Shown: positions 15,480-23,219 of the stretch, one piece after another
How positions within the stretch are numbered: position 1 is the stretch's first letter
Layout: each line of letters opens with the position of its first letter
Origin: Prevotella corporis DSM 18810 = JCM 8529
GTDB taxonomy: Bacteria > Bacteroidota > Bacteroidia > Bacteroidales > Bacteroidaceae
Reading direction: 5' to 3'
Length of the DNA: 50,574 nucleotides
Assembly (NCBI RefSeq): GCF_000430525.1
Contig: NZ_AUME01000021.1
Span: 1-50,574 of the forward strand
Position numbers and translations under genes: made by a program
The notes under the pieces: model-generated
Told to the model about the DNA's origin: nothing
Databases searched by the model: none
The model's input: only the letters and a program-made list of their open reading frames with translations

Positions 15480-16898
15480 ATGATTATAATAGGAACTATA
15501 CTTGCTTATTTTTGTGTGCTACTTTTATTGAGCAGGGTTATCGGTCGTGTGGGAGATAATGATGCTTTCTTTCGGGCAAACAGAAAATCGCCTTGGTATT
15601 TGGTAGCCTTTGGAATGATTGGTGCCAGCATTTCTGGAGTTACTTTTGTCAGTGTTCCGGGCATGGTTATTAACCAGAATATGGCCTATGCTCAAACATG
15701 TATAGGCTTTATCTTCGGTTATTTTTTGGTAGCATTTCTATTATTACCCATTTATTACAAACTCAATCTCACTACAATCTACTCGTATCTCAAGAATAGG
15801 CTGGGAAATCGGAGCTATAAGACTGGAGCATATTTCTTTCTTATCTCAAAAATGACTGGTGCTGCAGTGCGGTTTTATGTCGTATGTATGATTCTTCAGC
15901 GATTTGTTCTCGAAGCCTTTCATATCCCTTTTCCCGTTACGGTTATTGTAATGGTCTTATTGATATGGCTTTACACGCGTAGAAGTGGAATAAAAATATT
16001 GGTATTTACGGACACATTCCAGACTTTTTGTATGTTCGCAGCCCTTCTTCTTATCATATATAGGTTATTGGACGCATTGGACATGAACGTTTCTCAGGCA
16101 ATAAATACTGTCATTATGGACAAGCATTCGCAGATATTTGTCTTCAATGATTGGTTGTCAAGGTATAATTTCTGGAAACAGTTTCTTAGCGGAATATTCA
16201 TTGTGGTTGTGATGACGGGCCTGGATCAGGATATGATGCAGAAGAATCTTACTTGCAAGACTTTGCGTGGGGCACAGAAAAACATGTGTACATACGGTTT
16301 GGCCTTTCTTCCTGCGAACTTGCTTTTCATGGGACTTGGAGTTTTGTTGTTGCATTATATGCAGAGAGTCGGACAGCCTATACCCGCAGTACCTGATGAG
16401 TTGATGTTGCTTCCGACGGCAGGTGGAATGCTGGGTAGTGGGGTGGTTGTCCTTTTTACCATTGGTGTTGTGGCAGCATGCTTCTCAAGTGCTGACTCGG
16501 CATTGACGGCTCTAACAACAAGCTATTGTGTTGACATAAGACAACAACCTGAAAATGAGAAATTAAGAAGGAAGGCCCATGTGGCTGTTTCCGTTATTTT
16601 CATCTTCTTCATTCTTCTTTTCCGTATGATTAACTCAACCAGCCTAATAGATGCAATCTATATTCTCTGCTCATACACCTACGGGCCATTGCTTGGCCTT
16701 TTCGCTTTTGGCCTACTTTCGAAAAGAGAAGTCAATGACAGGCTGGTGCCGTATGTCGCCGTGCTGAGTCCCATAATCTGCTTTGCGCTTGACACTATAG
16801 CCTCTCTATTATGGAATTATAAGTTCGGATATGAATTATTGATGCTCAACGGTGTCTTGACTTTTATCGGGCTTATGCTGACGAAGTTGAAGCTATAG
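15480..16898 (+). CDS. Sodium:solute symporter (SSS family)
   Basis: 472-residue inner-membrane transporter with about 13 hydrophobic helices. FGMIGASISGVTFVSVPG near residues 43-60 and FSSADSALTALTTS late in the protein are the conserved sodium-binding regions of the SSS/LeuT-fold family. Substrate not identifiable; no catabolic gene is adjacent. It begins 182 bases after the pantothenate kinase gene (spacer with no recognised gene). A link to pantothenate uptake (PanF is in this family) is possible from the neighbourhood but unproven. Confidence 0.88.
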   Translation: MIIIGTILAYFCVLLLLSRVIGRVGDNDAFFRANRKSPWYLVAFGMIGASISGVTFVSVPGMVINQNMAYAQTCIGFIFGYFLVAFLLLPIYYKLNLTTIYSYLKNRLGNRSYKTGAYFFLISKMTGAAVRFYVVCMILQRFVLEAFHIPFPVTVIVMVLLIWLYTRRSGIKILVFTDTFQTFCMFAALLLIIYRLLDALDMNVSQAINTVIMDKHSQIFVFNDWLSRYNFWKQFLSGIFIVVVMTGLDQDMMQKNLTCKTLRGAQKNMCTYGLAFLPANLLFMGLGVLLLHYMQRVGQPIPAVPDELMLLPTAGGMLGSGVVVLFTIGVVAACFSSADSALTALTTSYCVDIRQQPENEKLRRKAHVAVSVIFIFFILLFRMINSTSLIDAIYILCSYTYGPLLGLFAFGLLSKREVNDRLVPYVAVLSPIICFALDTIASLLWNYKFGYELLMLNGVLTFIGLMLTKLKL

Positions 16899-16933
16899 GA
16901 TAAAGAGAAATGCAAGTATTAGCGATATAGTAA

Positions 16934-16976
16934 AAGGAGAAAAGATAATGCGGCGATGCACTTTACTTTTCTCCTT
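16934..16976. terminator. Bidirectional terminator between symporter and glutathione peroxidase
   Basis: Perfect 11-bp inverted repeat AAGGAGAAAAG (16934-16944) / CTTTTCTCCTT (16966-16976) between convergent genes, with T-rich flanks, better on the minus strand. Confidence 0.65.
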
Positions 16977-17015
16977 ATAATTTCGGATTATATATGAGTT
17001 TTATCCTTATGTGTC

Positions 17016-17570
17016 TTATTCTGCAAGAAGTTTTTCAATCTCTGCTTCTATGTTTGCAATTTTCTCTGTTGGCTCGAAGCGAGCTACAACCTGCCCCTTC
17101 TTGTTGATTAAGAACTTTGTGAAGTTCCATTTGATTTCTGGACTTTCCTTGTAGTTTGGATCAGCTTCGGAAAGCATTTTGTCAAGAATTGGATAGATAG
17201 GATGGCTCTCATCCCATCCAGCAAAGCCTTTCTGCTCTTTAAGGAACTTGTAGAGAGGATCAGCCTCCTCGCCATTCACCTTGATTTTCTTGAAGCGTGG
17301 AAATTCGGTTCCATAGTTGAGTTTGCAGAACTCATGAATGCTCTCGTCAGTACCTGGCGCCTGCTGGCCAAATTGGTTGCAAGGGAAATCAAGAATTTCA
17401 AAACCCTTTGCATGATACTTTTTATAAGTTGCCTCCAACTCTTCATACGTAGGAGTGAAGCCACATTTAGTAGCTGTATTTACAATCAATAACACTTCAT
17501 TGGCAAACTCCTTCAAAGAGAAATCACCACCCTTCCTGTCCTTGACAGTGAAATCATAAACTGTTTTCAT
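17016..17570 (-). CDS. Glutathione peroxidase-family thiol peroxidase
   Basis: 184 residues. Peroxidatic Cys36 in NTATKCGFTP, FPCNQFGQQ (Gln70 in the active site) and WNFTKFLI, the Cys/Gln/Trp/Asn tetrad of the family. Cys rather than selenocysteine. Bacterial members of this type usually use thioredoxin. Cytoplasmic, no signal peptide. TACATTTG box upstream. Confidence 0.93.
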   Translation of the reverse strand: MKTVYDFTVKDRKGGDFSLKEFANEVLLIVNTATKCGFTPTYEELEATYKKYHAKGFEILDFPCNQFGQQAPGTDESIHEFCKLNYGTEFPRFKKIKVNGEEADPLYKFLKEQKGFAGWDESHPIYPILDKMLSEADPNYKESPEIKWNFTKFLINKKGQVVARFEPTEKIANIEAEIEKLLAE

Positions 17571-17614
17571 TTTTATTATATTCTTTTGTTAAATGACTAC
17601 AATTGTAGTGAATG

Positions 17615-17622
17615 CAAATGTA
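17615..17622 (-). promoter_or_regulatory. -7 box for glutathione peroxidase gene
   Basis: Minus strand reads TACATTTG, a full TAnnTTTG match, 44 bases before the start. Confidence 0.5.
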
Positions 17623-17746
17623 CGAATTTTATTTTTATTTCTTTTCTCACATTTATTAAAAGTCCTAAAAAATGTTTTACAGTGCTTAGAGGTGCTTCGT
17701 TGATGGAATAGGGATTTCCCTACTTTAAAATAGAGAATTTACAACT

Positions 17747-17774
17747 TTTGAATCGTGCTATTTGATTAATTTTG
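17747..17774 (+). promoter_or_regulatory. Promoter for the Tyr-rich lipoprotein gene
   Basis: TTTG at 17747-17750 and TAATTTTG at 17767-17774, spacer 16, slightly short of the usual 19 or so. The ATG is 40 bases further on. Confidence 0.45.
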
Positions 17775-17814
17775 CAATACAACATGATAGGAAGAACAAT
17801 TAAATACATAAAAT

Positions 17815-18690
17815 ATGAGGACAATTAATAAGTTTTTGTTGGCATTGATGATTGTTTCGGTGCCTTTGACTTTTACAAGTTGTAGCGATAACAATGATTA
17901 TTATGTAGATTCTACAGATCTTGTATCTGAAGCTGTGCATAATTATTGGTATGTGTATCGTGGTGGTGCAGATTATTATACTACTTACAATTGGTTTTAC
18001 TACTACTACCCGCAGGCATCAGATGCTCAGTTCATTGCGTTTATGAGGGCAGTTGGCTATGGTGGTACACCATATTGGGATGAATATAATAATGGAGGTT
18101 ATGGTTGGGATAATACTTATGACAACGAAGTCACCACACAGGAAGCTCTTCTGCTCAGCGAGGCCCAGACGTTATGTGGCGAGTGGGAAGGTCCTATGGT
18201 GTATGAATATACAGATGATAAATCAAAGCAAAGAATTCGAGAGACTTTCACTGCAAACATGAAGTTCTTCCAGTACAATTCTTCTGCAAATTCCTTGAGT
18301 GGGAACGGTGTTGAGGTAGATACTGCCGACGATGGCGCATCACAGACATTGGATTTCTCATGGTATGTGGATAAACATGGTGATATCTACATCAAGTACA
18401 CCAAGTCAGGTACAATCTTCGTAATGGACGCAGATTCAAAGACCAATGGCTTCCATTTGGGTTACGAGGATCAGAAAGGCTTTGATACGTTCTTTGGAGT
18501 TGCCATAAGTACGAATACCCAAGACGTTTTCTACATTGACCTCGCACGTCAGGCAACGAATGCCAAGGGCGTAATGGCCAAGACACGCGCATTGTCTGGC
18601 AAACTGGCCGGCAAGTCATTCGGTCAGGCAACCAAGAATGTGGCAGCACAATATAAGGAGACTGCAATCAAGAAATTAAGGGAGAAATAA
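17815..18690 (+). CDS. Lipoprotein with Tyr-rich N-terminal region, unknown function
   Basis: 291 residues, signal peptide with lipobox TFTSC (Cys23). Residues about 40-110 are unusually rich in Tyr, Trp and Gly (for example YYTTYNWFYYYYPQAS), followed by a globular C-terminal part with the pattern CGEWEGPMVYEYTD and later strand-like segments, reminiscent of a lipocalin-like barrel. I do not recognise a named family. Single gene with its own promoter and a strong terminator (18720-18751). Confidence 0.7.
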   Translation: MRTINKFLLALMIVSVPLTFTSCSDNNDYYVDSTDLVSEAVHNYWYVYRGGADYYTTYNWFYYYYPQASDAQFIAFMRAVGYGGTPYWDEYNNGGYGWDNTYDNEVTTQEALLLSEAQTLCGEWEGPMVYEYTDDKSKQRIRETFTANMKFFQYNSSANSLSGNGVEVDTADDGASQTLDFSWYVDKHGDIYIKYTKSGTIFVMDADSKTNGFHLGYEDQKGFDTFFGVAISTNTQDVFYIDLARQATNAKGVMAKTRALSGKLAGKSFGQATKNVAAQYKETAIKKLREK

Positions 18691-18719
18691 AATTATTGTA
18701 AATATCTAAAATTCGAATA

Positions 18720-18751
18720 CCGTCTGCGCATACAGTGCAGGCGGTTTTTTT
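18720..18751 (+). terminator. Terminator of the Tyr-rich lipoprotein gene
   Basis: Stem CCGTCTGC / GCAGGCGG with a nine-base loop and seven T. Confidence 0.85.
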
Positions 18752-18853
18752 GTCAGAATAGACTTCAATTCGCAATGATTATATGACTAAAAATCAGTGT
18801 TAGCGGTATGTCTTGTAATTTGTTGATAATCAGAGAGAAATTGATTGGTGCGT

Positions 18854-18939
18854 AAAAGGTGAGCTTTTGCACTTCCATTCATGACATATCGCACTCCAAA
18901 AGGTCAGCTTTCGCAAGGCGAGAGTTCAGCTTTGTACGG
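18854..18939. repeat. Degenerate 22-bp tandem repeat array 2
   Basis: Four units starting at 18854, 18877, 18898 and 18921; the best are AAAAGGTGAGCTTTTGCAC and AAAAGGTCAGCTTTCGCA. Between convergent genes. The rest of the spacer 18691-19006 holds the two terminators and nothing else that I see. Confidence 0.7.
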
Positions 18940-18946
18940 ATAGAAT

Positions 18947-18987
18947 AAAAAAGAGATGCGGCAAAACCAACAAAGGGCTTGCCGCAT
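18947..18987 (-). terminator. Terminator of the endonuclease lipoprotein gene
   Basis: Minus-strand stem ATGCGGCAA / TTGCCGCAT with a 14-base loop, followed within four bases by six T. Confidence 0.75.
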
Positions 18988-19006
18988 TTCTTGGATTTGA
19001 AAACCA

Positions 19007-19942
19007 TTAGAGTATATTCCAGACGGTGATAATGGTCTCTCTATCGAGGCTTTCTATTTTGTTTTCTATATCGTCGGGAAGATTACAGAAGAAGTCGATA
19101 CCAGTAAGTTGCTCCAATTGGTCAATGTTGACAACGTAGGGCTTCAGTGATACGCCTTGGTTGTTCTCATGCTTAAACCAGAAACCGATAGCTTTGTGTT
19201 CCCATTTTTTTAAATACTTGTTGTAGTATTTCATGTATGCCGCAGAGAAGAAATAGCCTGGCACGATGAAACCATCTTTTCGTTTTTCTTTAATTTGGTC
19301 AAGCCTGTCAATTGTACCGCCTCGACATATAAAAAGCGTATCGTTGGAATTTTTGTTCAGTGCCGAACGAATCTTGTTCTCCATTGTTAGCCAAATTCCT
19401 CCGCCCTTATCGCTTCCATTGAATTTCTTCAATTGTGGCTGCATGTTGCTGATATAAAAGGTTTGAATATTGGCTTCTTTAGTGTTCAGTCTATCTCCCG
19501 AAGGACAAAGGTGTCCGTGATCATAACCCGTACCATAATAATGATCGGTACTGAACATGTAAGAAGACGAAATCGAAGGATCGAACGGATATTGTGGATT
19601 TCCATACCAGCGGCTGGTTCTTGCAGTGCTGTTGTCGGCATACATCTGATAGCATGTCCACCGGTTGGATTTCTTCTCCGTATCCCATTCCAAACAATAG
19701 TTCACCTCACCATTTTCAAGACCATGCGTGACTATGATACTGCGACCACCTTTAATGCGTGGAAATTCAATTCTGTGTGTATATGGATTTCTTTCTTCTA
19801 AATTTGAATTGATATTGCTGGTGTTTATGATCTTGTTGCCGTTGTCGCTGGAATGATCATCTTCGCTACCGCAGCCAATCAGAGTAAACGAGATTAGCGC
19901 AACAAAAGGTATTGTCAAGGTGGGAATGTTTAATAGTTTCAT
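19007..19942 (-). CDS. DNA/RNA non-specific endonuclease (NUC1 family), lipoprotein
   Basis: Degrades DNA and RNA outside the cytoplasm. 311 residues: signal peptide with lipobox LIGC (Cys24), a short polar linker, then the beta-beta-alpha-Me nuclease domain with GYDHGHLCPSGDR (about residues 135-147; the general-base His corresponds to the DRGH motif, here DHGH) and SNMQPQLKKFN (about 160-170, Asn metal ligand). Probably cell-surface or periplasmic. Transcribed alone; rpmE2 separates it from the OB-fold lipoprotein/TonB operon, yet it fits the same scavenging theme. Confidence 0.88.
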   Translation of the reverse strand: MKLLNIPTLTIPFVALISFTLIGCGSEDDHSSDNGNKIINTSNINSNLEERNPYTHRIEFPRIKGGRSIIVTHGLENGEVNYCLEWDTEKKSNRWTCYQMYADNSTARTSRWYGNPQYPFDPSISSSYMFSTDHYYGTGYDHGHLCPSGDRLNTKEANIQTFYISNMQPQLKKFNGSDKGGGIWLTMENKIRSALNKNSNDTLFICRGGTIDRLDQIKEKRKDGFIVPGYFFSAAYMKYYNKYLKKWEHKAIGFWFKHENNQGVSLKPYVVNIDQLEQLTGIDFFCNLPDDIENKIESLDRETIITVWNIL

Positions 19943-20025
19943 TTATTATCCTTCATTGTTAAGTTTTTTAGAAATGTTTATCCGTAAAAAGAATAGTAAG
20001 ATAACGTAGTTAAGTGTTGGTAGAT

Positions 20026-20074
20026 AAAAAAAAGTGTGACCAAACGCATATGCAACTACGCTTGACCACACTTT
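20026..20074 (-). terminator. Terminator of rpmE2
   Basis: Long stem on the minus strand (18-base arms, AAAGTGTGGTCAAGCGTA and its partner, with two mismatches) followed by eight T. Confidence 0.85.
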
Positions 20075-20095
20075 ATAGTATTGTGGGTAATCGCC

Positions 20096-20347
20096 TTACT
20101 TCGTCAACTTACCGTAACGGTTCATGAAGCGGTCAACACGGCCTGCAGTATCAACAAGCTTGCTCTTACCTGTGTAGAATGGGTGAGAAGAGCTTGAAAT
20201 TTCGATTTTAACCACTGGGTAAGTTTCGCCTTCAAATTCTACTGTATCGTTAGTCTTGCATGTAGATTTTGAAAGGAACATATCGCCGTTGGACATATCT
20301 TTGAATACGACGGGGCGATAGTTTTCTGGATGAATACCTTGTTTCAT
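20096..20347 (-). CDS. rpmE2: 50S ribosomal protein L31, type B
   Basis: 83 residues starting [17 protein letters not shown], with [20 protein letters not shown] and [11 protein letters not shown], which define bL31 type B. The zinc-binding CxxC pairs of type A are absent (only one Cys, in KSTCKTND). Own promoter and terminator. It sits between the OB-fold lipoprotein operon and the endonuclease gene. Confidence 0.95.
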   Translation of the reverse strand: MKQGIHPENYRPVVFKDMSNGDMFLSKSTCKTNDTVEFEGETYPVVKIEISSSSHPFYTGKSKLVDTAGRVDRFMNRYGKLTK

Positions 20348-20428
20348 TTTGTTTTATATGTTTGTTAATATTAATATCATTGATTTATTTACCTTCTCCC
20401 ACAAATGGGTTAATCGGTAGATACTCAA

Positions 20429-20462
20429 CAGGGTGCAAAATTACGAATAATTCTGCACCCTG
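20429..20462 (-). promoter_or_regulatory. Hairpin containing the rpmE2 -7 box
   Basis: Inverted repeat CAGGGTGCA (20429-20437) / TGCACCCTG (20454-20462). On the minus strand TAATTTTG (20436-20443) lies at its loop side and matches TAnnTTTG, so the promoter of rpmE2 overlaps a hairpin that also sits just downstream of the lipoprotein gene ending at 20484. It may be both terminator and promoter site; there is no T-run. Confidence 0.5.
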
Positions 20463-20483
20463 CCAAATATTTAGTTTGTTTTT

Positions 20484-21845
20484 TTATTTTACTACAACAT
20501 TCTTAACTTCCCAAGTGGGGGCTGCATCTGTTGTACTTGTATATAAGAATGAGATATACACCTTGCTTTTTCCTGCATAAGCAGTGAGATCACAAGTAGT
20601 ATCAACAAATTTAAAATCTGGAGCTGGATAGGTTGCAATTGCAATTTCTTTCCAATTTTTGCCATCCTCTGATGCGAAAACCTTGCATTCGTCTTCTATT
20701 TTTCCAAAATATTTACCGCAATGCTGGAAGCTGAGTGTAGCTTTGCTAAGTCCTGCAAGGCTGAATGCAGGAGAGACGAGACGGCTTTTAGCAGCGTGTT
20801 TTACGTAATAAGCACCGCTCGCATCTTTCTTGGCTGCGGTGGCTTTCATATTCGCATATTTGGTGTCAAGTGCCCAAACTTTTCCAAGTTCAGCTGGGAC
20901 GGAAATATTCTCGATAGTAAAACCAGCCATGTCTTTATCGAATGGCGCATTCAATCCAACTTTGGTAGGAGTAGAGCCGCCCTGATTATTCAGGCTAACC
21001 AAAACACCGTAGGCCACCTGTGGCGAGTTTCCCTTGTAATTGTCAAGTTTACCTTTCACAACGACTTTATCGCCAACCTTAATTTGCTCTGCTGAGGTGA
21101 ATTTTTGTCCATTAAGATACTTGCCATGGAAAATGTACAGCTGACCATCAGTTTTTCCATTGTCAGAGATGTAATATTCTGCACTGCCATAAGTAGCGGT
21201 TTCTACACTCTTTATCTCTGAAATGATACCACTAACGAAAACTTCTTCAGTTGGTAATGTTGCGGTCTTTATAACTTCATGTGCCTTTGCGACATTATAT
21301 GGCGATGCTTCAGTTCCTTCACCAGTTGGGGTGACTGTGGTGGTTCCACCTGTACCGCCTTCTGTCTTGCCATTGAGCGAATAAATGTAGTTGCCTTGAG
21401 TAAACTCTTTGGTTCCATTGAAGTTAACGAGTTTTCCACAAACAATAACTTCGTCTCCTTTCTTGATTTCATCAGCCGATTTAAACTTCTTGTTCCCAAG
21501 TGAATAACCACGGTAAACATAGAACTGATTTTTGCTTGAACCATCATCTGATATGTAATAGGTAGCATTGCCAAAGTTGGAAGAGTCTATCTCCTTGATG
21601 CTACTGATGATACCTTTGACATAAACAACTTGGTCAAGATTTTGGCCTGCATTGATGAAATTCTGTGCTGCTACGATATTGAACGGATCGGCAGCAGTCC
21701 CAGAACCTTTTGCAACCATTTCTGCTGGATTTGTACCTCCATGCTCTTCGATAGTCATGTCGTATGGCATTGGCACGTCTTCACAGCTTGTGAAACTAAG
21801 TCCCGCTATAGCTAATGCTATTATTGAATAAAATAACTTTTTCAT
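20484..21845 (-). CDS. Surface lipoprotein with two OB-fold repeats and a C-terminal anchor-type domain
   Basis: 453 residues. Lipobox FTSC (Cys21). Residues about 47-165 and 175-285 are clear internal repeats, each with G.GT..P.NV, (V)Y/FV.GIIS.IK, YYISD and KKGDEVIV/KVGDKVVV, an OB-fold-type pattern (resembling DUF6359-type domains). The last 160 residues resemble the choice-of-anchor/DUF5017-type domain and end TWEVKNVVVK, a close match to the end of the neighbouring lipoprotein. Third gene of the TonB-receptor operon, 28 bases after the DUF5689 gene. Binding to a nucleic-acid or glycan ligand is inference. Confidence 0.75.
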   Translation of the reverse strand: MKKLFYSIIALAIAGLSFTSCEDVPMPYDMTIEEHGGTNPAEMVAKGSGTAADPFNIVAAQNFINAGQNLDQVVYVKGIISSIKEIDSSNFGNATYYISDDGSSKNQFYVYRGYSLGNKKFKSADEIKKGDEVIVCGKLVNFNGTKEFTQGNYIYSLNGKTEGGTGGTTTVTPTGEGTEASPYNVAKAHEVIKTATLPTEEVFVSGIISEIKSVETATYGSAEYYISDNGKTDGQLYIFHGKYLNGQKFTSAEQIKVGDKVVVKGKLDNYKGNSPQVAYGVLVSLNNQGGSTPTKVGLNAPFDKDMAGFTIENISVPAELGKVWALDTKYANMKATAAKKDASGAYYVKHAAKSRLVSPAFSLAGLSKATLSFQHCGKYFGKIEDECKVFASEDGKNWKEIAIATYPAPDFKFVDTTCDLTAYAGKSKVYISFLYTSTTDAAPTWEVKNVVVK

Positions 21846-21873
21846 ATTGTTGCTTGTTTTTTTTCGTTGATTA

Positions 21874-23202
21874 TTATTTTACTACTAAATTCTTAATTTC
21901 CCATGTAGCAGCAGCTTTCGATGAGCTGTTGTAGAAGAATGCGATATAGATTTTCTTCCCACAGAACGCTTTCAGATCAGCCTTTGTGCTCACAAATTTC
22001 CAATCGGCACCCGATGGTTTTTCTGTGATTCCGACGGTGGTCCAATTCTTCTTGTCTGTTGAAACCTGAACTTTCAGCTCATTGTCAAAGTCGGAGAAGA
22101 AACGCGCAGCATGGTCGAATGTAAGTGTTGCCTTCGTTGCCGAAGTGAGGTCGATCTGTGGAGTAATAGCACGAGCATGTGTCTCATAGCTGGTTCCCGC
22201 AACATAAGCCGTGCCCTTCATACCATATGCTGGTGATGCCCATTTCCAAACATAGCTGATACCTTCTGGAAGTGTTCCTTGTTCGTAAGTCCAGTCTGTT
22301 GGCTCAGTAGTTAAATCATTAGAATAGTAAGATTTACTTTCAGCTGACGCTGGCTGTACATCATTGAGGGTTCGGATAATGATTTCCCACTGATTGTTGA
22401 ATCTCTTGAAGATACCAGTGATGTTCACCTTGCCTGTTGGTATTTTCGCATTGGCAAAGTCAGCAAAGTTGCTATTATAAACAATGACCCGTTTCCCGTC
22501 TTGCTCATTTAAAGTCCAGCTTACACTTCCTGCGCCACCATTTGCATTTGCATAAGTAGAGTCAACAGTGGAGTTGTTGCTTTTGAAACTTACGTTGCGA
22601 ATAATCCCCAACTTGCCACCGTCTTTATTGATATCCCATGTTGTGGCAGCGTTGCCATTAGCAAATTCTTCAGGTTCCACGACGTTTCCAGTCGATAAGA
22701 TTTTGAAATGCTGATCCCATGTAGCCCTGCTTATACGGCCAATAGAAGTCTGTCCCTTTGCATTCATTGAGGGTACACCAATTTGTGCCTGAAGGCCATA
22801 GTTACCAACATATAAATCTTTCAAATCAAGAATGATTTCTGTGCCGATAGGCAAGAAACTGTATAGACCTCCTTGGGCCACAGATACGATGATAGCGCCT
22901 GTCTTGTCCTGCAAGGCAATTTCATTATAGATATTGCCTTGTATGTCAGTACTGGTTACAACACCTTTGATTTGAAGTGCTTCTGTTACTTGCTTATAGC
23001 TTATTCCATTACGATAATCAGTCGATATAACGCTAGAATACATATCCTTTAATTGGGCAATAGAGACTACATTTGTTTCCTGAATCTCATTGTTGCCAAA
23101 TGGAGCCGGACTATTTTCGTCGGTTTCTGCGTAGCTGTCTCCCATGCAAGATGCAAAGAGAGCACAGATAGCAACCATGATTAAATATTTTATTTTCATC
23201 AT
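21874..23202 (-). CDS. DUF5689-type lipoprotein with C-terminal anchor-type domain
   Basis: 442 residues, lipobox LFASC (Cys19). An OB-like DUF5689 domain (about residues 40-270, with LQIKGVVTSTDIQGNIYNEI and ALQDKTGAIIVSV) is followed by a C-terminal domain (about 290-442) that ends TWEIKNLVVK and shares KATLTFDHAARFF/KATLSFQHCGKYF-type motifs with the downstream lipoprotein. The two ATG codons at 23202 and 23199 are adjacent; either could start. Sits 17 bases after the TonB-dependent receptor, so it is probably its surface partner. Confidence 0.8.
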   Translation of the reverse strand: MMKIKYLIMVAICALFASCMGDSYAETDENSPAPFGNNEIQETNVVSIAQLKDMYSSVISTDYRNGISYKQVTEALQIKGVVTSTDIQGNIYNEIALQDKTGAIIVSVAQGGLYSFLPIGTEIILDLKDLYVGNYGLQAQIGVPSMNAKGQTSIGRISRATWDQHFKILSTGNVVEPEEFANGNAATTWDINKDGGKLGIIRNVSFKSNNSTVDSTYANANGGAGSVSWTLNEQDGKRVIVYNSNFADFANAKIPTGKVNITGIFKRFNNQWEIIIRTLNDVQPASAESKSYYSNDLTTEPTDWTYEQGTLPEGISYVWKWASPAYGMKGTAYVAGTSYETHARAITPQIDLTSATKATLTFDHAARFFSDFDNELKVQVSTDKKNWTTVGITEKPSGADWKFVSTKADLKAFCGKKIYIAFFYNSSSKAAATWEIKNLVVK

Positions 23203-23219
23203 ATATTTAGTTAGTGCAT

